Below are positions 11,501-35,100 of a stretch of DNA of 45,048 bases, piece after piece. A program made the position numbers and the translations under genes. The notes beneath the pieces were generated by a model. It was not told where the DNA came from. It ran no database searches and was given only the letters and a program-made list of their open reading frames with translations. Where the stretch lies: assembly GCF_010384365.1 (NCBI RefSeq), contig NZ_CP048397.1, positions 6,966,634 to 7,011,681 on the forward strand, read 5' to 3'. Position 1 is the first letter of the stretch; every line of letters begins with the position of its first letter. Origin of the DNA: Streptomyces sp. S4.7 (GTDB taxonomy: Bacteria; Actinomycetota; Actinomycetes; Streptomycetales; Streptomycetaceae).

Positions 11501-14500
11501 CGGACTCGCCGGCCCGGTGCAGCTGGGCGACGTCGAGAGGCCGCAGCGTCAGCGTGTCGATATGTCCAACCGGCTGGCCCTCCGGGTCGGCGAGAGTGAT
11601 CCGGGCGGTGGTGGGTGTCAGCCTGCGGACATGCGCCCGGAGAGCCGACGCGCCGGTGGCGTGGAGGTCGACTCCGCTCCAGGAGAAGGGGAGTTGGGCT
11701 TTCCCGTTCTCGTACCCGTCTTCGTCCTGCTGGTCTGTGCCGGGGGCCAGGCCGAGGGCGTGGAGGGTGGCGTCGAGGAGTGCGGGGTGGATGCCGTAGC
11801 CGTCCGGGTCGGCGTCCTCGCCGAGCGTGATCTCCGCGTACACGTCGTCGCTGTCGCCCGAACGCCAGGCCGCCGTCAGACCCCGGAAGGTGGGGCCGTA
11901 GTGGTAACCGTGCTCGGCGAGGTCGTCGTACAACGTGTCGACGGACAGCGCCTCGGCACCGGCCGGCGGCCAGACCGTGAGGTCCTCGGCGGGGGCCGGG
12001 GGCGTCGTCGTGAGATGGCCGGTGGCGTGCAGGGCCCACGACTCACCGTCCTCGGCGCGCGAGTGGACGGTGACCGGACGCCGTCCGCTCCCGTCCTCGT
12101 CGGCACCGGCGGTCACCTGGAGATGGACGCTGCCGGTCTCCGCCATGACGAGCGGGGCCTGGAGCGTCAGTTCCGCCAGGTGGGGATGGCCTGTGTGCTC
12201 ACCTGCGTGCAGGGCGAGGTCCACGAACGCGGTGCCGGGCAGCAGCACGGCTCCTGCGACCGCGTGGTCCGCGAGCCACGGGTGCGTGCGCAGACTCAGG
12301 CTTCCCGTGAACGTCACGGCGCTCCCGCCGTCCGCGAGCTCAACCGCGGCACCTAGCAGGGCGTGTGCCGTACGGCGGAGTCCGAGACTCGCCGGATCGC
12401 CGCTGTTTGCCGGTGCGTTGAGCCAGTAGTGGTGGTGTTGGAAGGCGTAGGTGGGGAGGGTGGGGTGGTGGTGGGTGGGGTGGGTGGTGGTGGGCCAGGT
12501 GAGGGGGGTGTGGTGGGTGTGGAGTGTGGCGAGTGCGGTGTGGAGGGTGTGGTGGTGGGGGTGTTTGGGGTGGAGGGTGCCGATGGCGGTGGCGTCGGGG
12601 AGGGTTTGGGTGGTGAGGGTGGTGAGGGTGGTGTCGGGTCCGAGTTCGAGGTAGGTGGTGGTGCCGGTGGTGTCGAGATGGTGGGTGATGTCGGTGTAGT
12701 TGACGCTGTGGCGGAGCTGTTCGGTCCAGTAGTCGGGTGAGAGGGCCTGTTCGGGGGTGAGGGGCTGTCCGGTGCGGTTGGAGATGACGGGCAGTGTGGG
12801 TGGCTGGGGGTTGAGGGTGGTGAGGGTGGTGCGGAAGGTGTCGAGGACGGGGTCCATGTGGGCGGAGTGGAAGGCGTGGCTGACGTTCAGCGCACGGGTC
12901 CGGATGCCCGCCTCGGCCGCGCGTGCGGTGAGGGTCTCGATGTCGGAGACGGTGCCGGAGACGACGGTGTTGGTGGGGGAGTTGCGGGCGGCGATCTCCA
13001 GGGTGGTGCCCTCAAGAAGAGGGGTGATGTGGTCGGGGGTGGTGTGGAGGGTGAGCATGGTGCCCTGCCCGGCGGGCAGCTCCCCCATCAGCCGGGCACG
13101 GGTGGTGACCAGAACGGCGGCGTCGGTGAGGGTGAACACGCCCGCCGCGTGGGCGGCGGTGAGTTCGCCGATGGAGTGCCCGGCGAGCGCGTCGGGGCGC
13201 ACCCCGTAGGACTCCACGAGCCGGTAGAGGGCTGTCTCCAGGGCGAAGAGGGCGGGCTGGGTGTGGGTGGTGTGGTGCAGGAGGTCCGCCTCCGGGGTGC
13301 CGGGCCCGGCGAACATCACGCTGAGCAGCGGCACCGGAAGGTGCGGGTCCAGGGCTGCGCACGCCTCGTCGAGGGCGTCACGGAAGACGGGGTGGGTGGT
13401 GTAGAGGCCGTGTCCCATCCCGGGGTACTGGGAGCCCTGGCCGGTGAACAGCACAGCGAGCTTCCCGGCCTGGTATCGCCCGGTCACCCCGTGCGGGGTC
13501 GGGGTCCCTGCGGCGATGCCGGCCAGCGCGTCCAGCAGCTGCCCGCGTTCGGTGCCGAAGACGACCGCCCGGTGATCGAGAGTCGCACGCGTACGTCCCA
13601 GTGCGTCGGCGACGGCGGGGAGATCGGCGTCGGGGTGGTCCTCCAGCCACGCGTGCAGCTGCGCAGCCTGCGCGGCCAGAGCCGGGGCCGTATGACCCGA
13701 CACCGGCCACACCACCACACCCGAAGACCCGGACTCGCTGGGCTCTGTCTCACCCTCAACGGGTGCGATCGCGGGCGCCTGCTCAAGAACCACATGCGCG
13801 TTCGTGCCACTCAGCCCGAAGGAAGAGATGGCTGCCCGGAGCGGCCAATCAGGATGCGACCAGTCCTGCTGCTCCGTCAGCAGACGGACGGTTCCGCTCG
13901 ACCAGTCGATGTGTGACGACGGCTCGTCCACGTGCAGCGTTCGGGGGAGTACGCCCTCCCGCATCGCCATGACCATCTTGATGATGCCCGCGACACCGGC
14001 CGCCGCCTGCGTGTGCCCGATGTTCGACTTCAGCGACCCCAGCCACAACGGAGCATCTTCCGACCGGCCCTCACCGTAGGTCGCCAGCAGCGCCTGCGCT
14101 TCGATCGGGTCGCCGAGGGCCGTGCCGGTGCCGTGTGCTTCAACAGCGTCGATGTCGGCAGGCGTGAGCCCGGCGTTCACCAGCGCCTGGCGGATGACGC
14201 GCTGCTGCGAGGGGCCGTTGGGCGCGGTAAGGCCGTTCGACGCGCCGTCCTGATTCACTGCCGAGCCACGCAGGACGGCAAGCACCTGGTGCCCGTTGCG
14301 CTTGGCGTCCGACAGCCGCTCCACCAGCAGCAGCCCCACACCCTCCGACCAGCCCGTACCGTCCGCACCCGCCGCGAACGGCTTGCACCGGCCGTCCGGC
14401 GCCAGACCGCGCTGCCGGCTGAACTCCACGAACGTGCCGGGAGTGGCCATCACCGTGACACCGCCCGCGAGTGCGAGCGTGCACTCACCCTGCCGCAACG

Positions 14501-15158
14501 CGTGCGCGGCCAGGTGCAGCGAGACCAGTGAAGACGAGCACGCCGTGTCGACGGTGATGGCGGGGCCCTCGAGCCCGAACGCGTACGACACCCGGCCGGA
14601 CGCGATGCTGCCGGCGCTGCCGTTCCCGACATGTCCCTCGAAGCCGGCCGGGACCTGATGCATCAGGCGGGAGGAGTAGTCGTTGTACATCACGCCCGTG
14701 AACACACCGGTGCGGCTGCCGTGCAACGACTGCGGGTTGATCCCCGCCCGTTCGAAGGCTTCCCAGGCGGTCTCCAGCAGCAGCCGCTGCTGCGGGTCCG
14801 TCGCCAGCGTCTCCCTCGGACTCATGTGGAACAGGTCGGCGTCGAAGTCCGCGGCCTTCTCCAGGAACCCACCCTCGCGCACGTACGACGTGCCGGGGTG
14901 ATCCGGGTCGGGATGGTAGAGGGACTCGATGTCCCAGCCGCGGTCGGTGGGGAAGCCACCGACCGCGTCCCTTCCGTCCGCGACGAGCCGCCAAAGGTCC
15001 TCCGGCGATCGCACTCCGCCCGGGAAGCGGCACGCCATCCCTACGATCGCGATCGGCTCGTGCTCCTGGGACTCGGCGTCGTGCAGCCTCTGCCGGGTCT
15101 GGTGCAACTCGGCAATGACGCGCGTGAGGTAATCCCGAAGCTTGCCTTCGTCCGCCAT
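1..15158 (-). CDS. P3: modular type I polyketide synthase, 3' end missing (M7, M8, M9 partial)
   Basis: Third PKS gene, open from ATG 15156-15158 to the left window edge with no stop, giving at least 5052 residues. The chosen start MADEGKLRDYL has GGGAG at 15167-15171, eight bases upstream. An in-frame ATG at 15171-15173 would add five residues but has no comparable ribosome site. Residues 1-33 are a docking coiled coil, and the first KS begins at E34. The order is KS-AT-DH-ER-KR-ACP (M7), KS-AT-DH-ER-KR-ACP (M8), KS-AT then cut (M9). KS cysteines are C207, C2311 and C4390; AT serines S662, S2765 and S4844; ACP serines S2080 and S4156. Two consecutive fully reducing modules make this the part of the line that lays down saturated chain. 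It lies 71 bases after P2 and is probably co-transcribed. Confidence 0.96.
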   Translation of the reverse strand, partial: MADEGKLRDYLTRVIAELHQTRQRLHDAESQEHEPIAIVGMACRFPGGVRSPEDLWRLVADGRDAVGGFPTDRGWDIESLYHPDPDHPGTSYVREGGFLEKAADFDADLFHMSPRETLATDPQQRLLLETAWEAFERAGINPQSLHGSRTGVFTGVMYNDYSSRLMHQVPAGFEGHVGNGSAGSIASGRVSYAFGLEGPAITVDTACSSSLVSLHLAAHALRQGECTLALAGGVTVMATPGTFVEFSRQRGLAPDGRCKPFAAGADGTGWSEGVGLLLVERLSDAKRNGHQVLAVLRGSAVNQDGASNGLTAPNGPSQQRVIRQALVNAGLTPADIDAVEAHGTGTALGDPIEAQALLATYGEGRSEDAPLWLGSLKSNIGHTQAAAGVAGIIKMVMAMREGVLPRTLHVDEPSSHIDWSSGTVRLLTEQQDWSHPDWPLRAAISSFGLSGTNAHVVLEQAPAIAPVEGETEPSESGSSGVVVWPVSGHTAPALAAQAAQLHAWLEDHPDADLPAVADALGRTRATLDHRAVVFGTERGQLLDALAGIAAGTPTPHGVTGRYQAGKLAVLFTGQGSQYPGMGHGLYTTHPVFRDALDEACAALDPHLPVPLLSVMFAGPGTPEADLLHHTTHTQPALFALETALYRLVESYGVRPDALAGHSIGELTAAHAAGVFTLTDAAVLVTTRARLMGELPAGQGTMLTLHTTPDHITPLLEGTTLEIAARNSPTNTVVSGTVSDIETLTARAAEAGIRTRALNVSHAFHSAHMDPVLDTFRTTLTTLNPQPPTLPVISNRTGQPLTPEQALSPDYWTEQLRHSVNYTDITHHLDTTGTTTYLELGPDTTLTTLTTQTLPDATAIGTLHPKHPHHHTLHTALATLHTHHTPLTWPTTTHPTHHHPTLPTYAFQHHHYWLNAPANSGDPASLGLRRTAHALLGAAVELADGGSAVTFTGSLSLRTHPWLADHAVAGAVLLPGTAFVDLALHAGEHTGHPHLAELTLQAPLVMAETGSVHLQVTAGADEDGSGRRPVTVHSRAEDGESWALHATGHLTTTPPAPAEDLTVWPPAGAEALSVDTLYDDLAEHGYHYGPTFRGLTAAWRSGDSDDVYAEITLGEDADPDGYGIHPALLDATLHALGLAPGTDQQDEDGYENGKAQLPFSWSGVDLHATGASALRAHVRRLTPTTARITLADPEGQPVGHIDTLTLRPLDVAQLHRAGESDPYRDTLFSLDWSPVPLPEAGAGSSGQYAVLAPLADGSSSDDNSTNHAAEFAASLAAAVGCEGTTDLDRLAEGDEVPATVFLPVMDRGMHADDEPVPARVRQLGTRLLALVQRWLRDESLAAVRLVVVTSGAVAAEPGDPVSDVVSASVWGLLRSAQSEHPDRFLLVDVDGEPESAAALPAVVLSGEPQVAVREGRPLAARLGRYSTKEALAVPAGASDWSLGVTGQGTLDHIALVESPEASAELAPGEVRVAVRAAGLNFRDVVVTLGMVSDVRAVGGEGAGVVLEVAPDVTHLRSGDRVMGLFTSTGPVTVTDARLLTRIPQGWTFAEAATVPIVFLTAYYGLVDLAAIEPGERLLVHAGAGGVGMATLQLARHWQVEILSTASTGKQHVLRAHGLDDAHIASSRTLDFEEHFRASTEGAGVDVVLNSLAGDFADASMRLLSDGGRFIEIGKTDIRDSEAVAEAYPGTVYQAFDLGDAGPERIQEMLEELRTLCEEGVLSPLPVTAWDIRRAPEALRYLSQARHIGKVVLTLPSALRAEGTVLVTGGTGTLGALTARHLITEHGARHLLLTSRSGPDAGGARELQEELTALGADVRIAACDAADREQLTALLDTIPAEHPLTAVIHTAGVLDDATVDRLTPEQLTAVLAPKVDAAWNLHQLTAESDLDAFVLFSSAAATFGAPGQANYGSANVFLDTLAAHRHRRGLPAASLGWGLWAESSGMTQHLDGADVARVSRAGVVPLTTPQGLALLDMGLAENRPFLLPTGLDTRALGSTAPPPLLRALVQPRRASVSRAARGSGASTGKGGSLAEALSLLAPEQRERHLLDLVRSHVATVLVRGDAAAIEADRTFRELGFDSLTAVEVRNRLTASTGLQLPTTLIFDHPTPILAARFLLTELLGTLPATAIGAAAPIAHDEPIAIIGMACRFPGEVSSPEDLWELLAEGRDGIGDFPTDRGWDIERLMDPDPERTGTSATSSGGFLYDAAKFDPELFRISPREAVATDPQHRLLLETSWEAFERAGINPMSLQGSDTGVFAGVISQDYLSRLTDTPKGFEGQVGIGSALSVASGRVSYTFGLEGPALTIDTACSSSLVALHLACQSLRNGESSLALAGGVTVMAAPGCFTEFTRQGGLAPDGRCKPFAASADGTGWSEGVGLLLVERLSDAKRNGHQVLAVVKGSAVNQDGASNGLTAPNGPSQQRVIRQALANAGLSAADVDAVEAHGTGTALGDPIEAQAILTTYGQDRPEDAPLWLGSLKSNLGHTQAAAGVGGVIKMVMAMREGVLPQTLHVDEPTPHVDWSAGAVELLTENTPWSVEGERPRRAGVSSFGMSGTNAHVILEQAPAAEPVETTETDDPAESPSGVLVWPVSGHTSDALGAQASRLHAYLAAHPEVTAEQVAHALTTTRAALTHRGAVVATEYAELMEGLAALGEGAPSAHVVSGVTRPQGKTVFVFPGQGAQWPLMTADLLTTEPVYAQSIDACAKALAPYVDWSLRDVLTDPAGELLERVDVVQPALFAVMVSLARLWEHHGTSADAVIGHSQGEIAAAHIAGALSLEDAAKIVALRSKALTTLTGRGTMASVTLPHEQVTEQIAGYDSLSVAVINSPTHTVISGTTEDIHTYLDHCQANNVQTRLLPVDYASHSPHVEALEAELLTALADIVPQAASIPFHSTTHPIDRPTDTTTLNSTYWYDNLRRPVHFHTTLTHLNNTGHTTYIETSPHPTLTTPINQTNENPETGNGNDTPLTVTGTLRRHQYGPTQFRLAQATLHTHNTPTTWPTPTTQPTTLPTYAFQHQHYWLNDTPTQANLTTAGLTPANHPLLAATIQHPDNHTTTFTGTLSLRTHPWLADHTVTGTILLPGTAYIDLALHAGHHTNHPHLTELTLQTPLTIPENETIQLQLIAGPEDTQQQTTPISIHSRRVTDEAWTLHAIGVLSDVPADSAGTDLTAWPPAGAKALSVETLYESMDARGYGYGPAFRGLTAAWRDGDNLYAEIELDPDTDVTGYGIHPALLDAALHTLGADSGTDSGTDGRAEAELALPFSWSGVSLHATGATALRVHIGRGDARTLALSIADPVGQPVVHVEALTLRAIDPAQLAAVSTGPADENRLFTVAWSPAVPSEAGTEAVANGVANDADPQPYALLLAGVDEAPQEVEVHARLGDFAELPLPERVQATSEQALALLQDWLTDDARTNSHLVVLTRHAVAAQPGEHLTDLTHAPLWGLIRSAQSEHPRRITLIDTDNHPDSTNHLTQAIHTATITDEPQVALRNGNILTPRLTPFPTPERLSPPADAPAWRLGVTGGGTVEDVRLVDFPEAVAPLAPGQVRIALRAAGLNFRDVVVALGMVADVRSLGGEGAGVVIEVAPDVSHLAVGDRVMGLLSGTGPVTMTDARLVTRMPDGWSFAEAATLPIVYLTAYYGLSDLAGVQRGERLLLHAATGGVGLATLELAEHWGLEVFTTASPAKQYVLRDRGIPDTHVASSRTLDFEQHFRATAGAPGVDIVLNSLAGDFTDASLRLLGDGGRFIEIGKTDIRDADTVSAEHDHDVVYQAFDLGDAGPDRIQEMLQELRELFVSGALKPLPVTAWDIHDAQQAIRFLSQARHIGKVVLTLPSGISPEGTVLITGGTGVLGGHIARELVAGHGARHLLLASRSGADAAGAAELRAELEALGAEVRVESCDAADRDQLAELLDTVPAEHPLSAVVHAAGVLDDATVERLTPEQLAFVRRPKVDAAWNLHELTAGSDLDAFVLFSSAAAGLGAPGQANYASANAFLDALAVHRRHQGLPAGSLGWGYWAEASGMTGHMSDADTERLVRGGVRPLRTETALRLFSTALTSGAPSLLPIDLDTKRLSPESAPALLRGLVRRPTRRVAAGAGAGAVAGLAGSLAGLSPAAQREQLLALVSQHVAAVLGHAAGVDADRAFKELGVDSLTAVELRNRLGAATGVQLPTTVVFDHPSPKALTQYLLTQLVGTESAGTARPATSNGTSQDDEPIVIVGMACRFPGDVSSPEDLWRLLADGGSGIGEFPTDRGWDIERLLDPDPDHAGTSTTRRGGFLHSAAQFDAELFRISPREALATDPQQRLLLETAWETFESAGIDPTSLKGSATGVFAGLTSQDYFSRLSSIPEDLEGYLGSGSLASIASGRIAYTLGLEGPAVTVDTACSSSLVALHMAAQSLRNGECDLALAGGVTIMSTPNAFVVFSRQRGLAPDGRCKPFAAGADGTGWSEGVGLLLVERLSDAVRNGHQVLAVVKGSAMNQDGASNGLTAPNGPSQERVILQALANSGLSAADVQAVEAHGTGTTLGDPIEAQAILATYGQDRPEDAPLWLGSLKSNIGHTQAAAGVGGVIKMVMAMREGVLPQTLHVDEPTPHVDWSAGAVELLRENTPWTVGEDRPRRAGVSSFGMSGTNAHVILEQAPAAEPVETTETDDPAGSSSGVVVWPVSGHTSDALGAQASRLHAYLAAHPEVTAEQVAHALTTTRAALTHRGAVVATEYAELMEGLAALGEGAPSAHVVSGVTRPQGKTVFVFPGQGAQWPLMTADLLTTEPVYAQSIDACAKALAPYVDWSLRDVLTDPAGELLERVDVVQPALFAVMVSLARLWEHHGTSADAVIGHSQGEIAAAHIAGALSLEDAAKIVALRSKALTTLTGRGTMASVTLPHEQVTEQIAGYDSLSVAVINSPTHTVISGTTEDIHTYLDHCQTNNIQTRLLPVDYASHSPHVEALEEHLLTVLADITPQAASIPFHSTTHPIDRPTDTTTLNSTYWYDNLRQPVHFHTTLTHLNNTSHTTYIETSPHPTLTTPINQTNENPETDNGNDTPLTVT
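2508..8744 (-). other. Module M8: KS-AT(methylmalonyl)-DH-ER-KR-ACP
   Basis: KS is 7459-8744 (C2311 at 8226-8228, in IDTACSSS). AT is about 6298-7136, with S2765 (6864-6866) in GHSQG and YASH at 6558-6569, so methylmalonyl-CoA. DH (5170-6035) has H3075 in HTVTGTILLP and D3238. ER (3650-4594) has HAATGGVGLA near 4144-4190, a slightly different NADPH motif from M4 and M7, and LNFRDVVVALGMV. KR (3030-3630) has GGTGVLG, LDD, Y3992 and a Ser 13 residues earlier. ACP (2570-2780) has S4156 in LGVDSL. Expected product of the cycle is a saturated methyl-branched unit. Parts of its KR match M4 almost base for base. Confidence 0.95.
6084..7405 (-). repeat. Methylmalonyl-AT block, copy in M8
   Basis: Full copy of the methylmalonyl block, from the linker end YAFQHQHYWLN to the WPVSGHTSDAL region. 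The match to M4 continues on the DH side (about 6030-6084 against 29321-29375). Confidence 0.9.
12417..13723 (-). repeat. Malonyl-AT block, copy in M7
   Basis: A direct repeat of about 1.3 kb covering the end of the KS-AT linker (from WPVSGHT), the whole malonyl AT and the post-AT linker to YWLN. It aligns without gaps to 17981-19287, 34422-35728 and 39663-40969, with only scattered mismatches seen by eye, for example around 13094-13100. The sequence on both sides differs between copies. Confidence 0.9.
12453..12494 (+). other. G-quadruplex-like tract in M7 post-AT linker
   Basis: In 42 bases there are seven runs of three or four G separated by one to seven bases, on the plus (template) strand. 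On the coding strand this is the Thr/His/Pro-rich linker before YAFQHHHYWLN. Confidence 0.7.
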
Positions 15159-15229
15159 TTGTACTGCTCCCATTGCCTTACCCGAATGGATTGCTGACCT
15201 TTGACCGCGTCCCGGAGAGCCGATTGGGC
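15159..15229 (-). promoter_or_regulatory. P2-P3 intergenic gap with ribosome binding site
   Basis: The gap is 71 bases. On the minus strand GGGAG (15167-15171) lies eight bases before the P3 ATG and decides for the start at 15158 over the in-frame ATG at 15173. I see no inverted repeat that would suggest a terminator and no clear promoter, in keeping with co-transcription. Confidence 0.75.
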
Positions 15230-32131
<16,902 letters not shown>

Positions 32132-32195
32132 TAGCGCAAGCTCCTTGAGTCGTCGGGGAAGTGCATGTGTGCGTCCGGTCCGCTTGTGGTCGCCA
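32132..32195 (-). promoter_or_regulatory. P1-P2 intergenic gap with ribosome binding site
   Basis: The gap is 64 bases. A strong Shine-Dalgarno sequence AAGGAG (32141-32146, minus strand) lies nine bases before the P2 ATG. No terminator-like hairpin is evident, so P2 is probably translated from the same transcript as P1. Confidence 0.8.
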
Positions 32196-35100
32196 TCACG
32201 ACTTCCCGAACTCGTCGCTGATCAGGTCGAAGAGCTCTTCCGCGGTCACCGCGTCGAGATCCTGGTGTGAACTGTCTTCATCCGTCTGGTCCGGGCCGTC
32301 CCCCCACTTGGAGAGCAGGACTTGCAGCCGGCCCGCGACCCTCCGCCGGCCGCTGTCCGCCAGGGCGAGGGACCTCAGGGCGTCGTCGAGCCTCTCCAGC
32401 TCCGCCAGGAGCGTCGCCTCGGTGACGGTGTCCTCCTCGGTGATCTCGGTGAGGAGGTACTGGGAGAGAGCGAGAGGGGTGGGGTAGTCGTAGAGCAGAG
32501 TGGCCGACACATTCAGCCCGGTTGCCGCGTTGACGGCGTTGCGGAGCTTGATGCTGCCCAGCGAGTCCAGGCCCACTTCGCGGAATGCCTTGTCGCCCTC
32601 GACGAGATCGGCCGAGCCGTGGCCGAGCACCGTCGCGAGGCGGGACTGCACCAACTCAAGTACAACCTGCTCGCGTTCGGCCTTCGAACCCGCGCCCTGG
32701 AGCTTGTCCCGGAGAGCGGTGGCGGCCAGCGCGCCATCGGCTGCCACCTGATCGGCTGCCTGCCATACCGCCCGTACCTCCGGGAACTCGCCGAGCAGCG
32801 GGTCCCGGCGGGCGGCGTCGGCTGCGGAGGCGGCGACGAGCTGCCAGTCGATGTCCGCGACGACCAGCCGCGTCTCGTCCCGGTCGAGAGCCTCCTGCAG
32901 CGCCGCGATCGCGACGTCGGGGGCCAGCGGCCGTACGCCGGTGTCGCGTATGTTGCGGTCGACCGCCTCGTCGGCGGCCATGCCATCGCCACTCCAAGGG
33001 CCCCAGGCGATCGAGGTCGTGGGCAGCCCGGCTGCGCGCCGGTACTCGCTGAAGGCATCCAAGTGGGCATTGGCGGCTGCGTAGTTGGCCTGCCCCATGC
33101 TGCCCAGGACCCCGGCGATCGAGGAGAAGAGGACGAAGGCCGACAGGTCGAGGTCCTTGGTCAGTTCGTGCAGATTCAGCACGGCGTCCGTCTTCGGCCG
33201 CAGCACGCGCTTGAGGCGCTCCGGGGTGAGTGCGTCGAGCACGCCGTCGTCCAGCAGCCCTGCTGTGTGTACGACAGCGGTCAGCGGCTGCTCCGTGGGC
33301 ACGGCCGCCAGTACGGAGGCGAGCTCGCCCCGGTCGGCCACGTCACAGGCCGCGATGGTGACCGTGGCGCCCAACTCCGCCAGTTCCGCGCGAAGTTGCC
33401 CGGCTCCCGGAGCGGACTCGCCCCTGCGGCTGGTGAGGAGGAGGTGCGCCGCTCCCTTGCCGGCCAGCCACCGGGCGACGTGCGCGCCCAGCGCACCGGT
33501 TCCGCCCGTGACCAGTACGGTGCCGGCCGGGCGCCAGTCGCGGCGCGGCGGCCGGCCGCCCGACGCGGTCCGCAGCCGACACCCGAAGACGCCGCCGGGC
33601 CGGATCGCGACCTGGTCCTCGCCACCATTCCCGGCCAGCGTGGCGGCCAGCAGCCCACCACTGCGCTCGTCGAGCTTGCCGACGACATCCACCAGTCCGC
33701 CCCAGCGGTCGGGGTGTTCTGCCGCGGCTACCCTCCCCAGACCCCAGACATGAGCCTGGGCGGGGTGTGTGACGGGGGCCGAGACCCCGGTGGAGACAGC
33801 GCCGCTGGTCAGACTCCACATCGGTGCCTGCAACCCGGCGTCGCCGAGAGCCTGGATCAGCGCGGCGGTGGCGGACAACGGTACGTAACCGGTCGCGTCC
33901 GTGCCGGTGAGCGCGAGCAGGGACAGAACACCGGCCGGGGGGTGTTCGTCGCCAGGCAGATTGCCGAGCGCCTTGACGAAGTCGGCGCGATCGACGGAGG
34001 GGCCGTCCGTCTTCAGCTCCACGACCTCGGCACCGGCGCGGCGCAGGGCCGCGGTGCACCAGGCGGTCCAGTCCGCAGAGGATCCGGCTTCTCCGTGTTC
34101 CCCGGCTTCTCCGGCATCCTCGGCGGAGACGACGAGCCATCGACCGGAGAGCGCGGCGGAGGACGGGGTGTTGACCGGTGTCCAGCTCAGTTGGTAGCGG
34201 GAGTTGCTCACCGCGGAACGCTCCGCGTGCTGCTTGCGCCACGAAGACAACATCGGGAGCACGGGCGAGAGCGCCGTCATCGTCGCCTCGGCCGAGTCCG
34301 CGTCGCCCGGGAGCCGGAGTGCGGTGGCCAGGGCGTCGAGATCACCCTGCTCGATCGCCTGCCAGAACCGCGCTTCCTCGGCGCTACCGACCTGCCCCGA
34401 ACCGCTGTTGTTCGTCGGTGCGTTGAGCCAGTAGTGGTGGTGTTGGAAGGCGTAGGTGGGGAGGGTGGGGTGGTGGTGGGTGGGGTGGGTGGTGGTGGGC
34501 CAGGTGAGGGGGGTGTGGTGGGTGTGGAGTGTGGCGAGTGCGGTGTGGAGGGTGTGGTGGTGGGGGTGTTTGGGGTGGAGGGTGCCGATGGCGGTGGCGT
34601 CGGGGAGGGTTTGGGTGGTGAGGGTGGTGAGGGTGGTGTCGGGTCCGAGTTCGAGGTAGGTGGTGGTGCCGGTGGTGTCGAGATGGTGGGTGATGTCGGT
34701 GTAGTTGACGCTGTGGCGGAGCTGTTCGGTCCAGTAGTCGGGTGAGACGGCCTGTTCGGGGGTGAGGGGCTGTCCGGTGCGGTTGGAGATGACGGGCAGC
34801 GCGGGAGCCTGCGGGTTGAGGGTGCTGAGGGTGGTGCGGAAGGTGTCGAGGACGGGGTCCATGTGGGCGGAGTGGAAGGCGTGGCTGACGTTCAGCGCAC
34901 GGGTCCGGATGCCCGCCTCGGCCGCGCGTGCGGTGAGGGTCTCGATGTCGGAGACGGTGCCGGAGACGACGGTGTTGGTGGGGGAGTTGCGGGCGGCGAT
35001 CTCCAGGGTGGTGCCCTCAAGAAGAGGGGTGATGTGGTCGGGGGTGGTGTGGAGGGTGAGCATGGTGCCCTGCCCGGCGGGCAGCTCCCCCATCAGCCGG

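Larger units (their letters stand above)
8745..15158 (-). other. Module M7: KS-AT(malonyl)-DH-ER-KR-ACP
   Basis: Fully reducing malonyl module at the start of P3. KS is 13775-15059 (C207 at 14538-14540). AT is about 12615-13466, with S662 (13173-13175) in GHSIG and HAFH at 12867-12878. DH (11500-12372) has H965 in HAVAGAVLLP and D1129; the usual HPLLG entry motif reads HALLG. ER (9905-10845) has HAGAGGVGMA around 10397-10434 and LNFRDVVVTLGMV. KR (9265-9885) has GGTGTLG, LDD and Y1909 in NYGSAN, with the catalytic Ser 13 residues before it. ACP (8800-9020) has S2080 in LGFDSL. The expected product of the cycle is an unbranched CH2-CH2 unit. Confidence 0.95.

Noticed and set aside
12453..12494. 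Regularly repeated GT-rich tracts as CRISPR or a tandem satellite
   Set aside because: They lie several kilobases apart inside PKS reading frames at equivalent protein positions, with no spacers.
15159..15173. Start of P3 at the upstream in-frame ATG (15171-15173)
   Set aside because: The downstream ATG has GGGAG at an ideal spacing and gives a docking helix of the same length as in P2; the upstream ATG overlaps that ribosome site.
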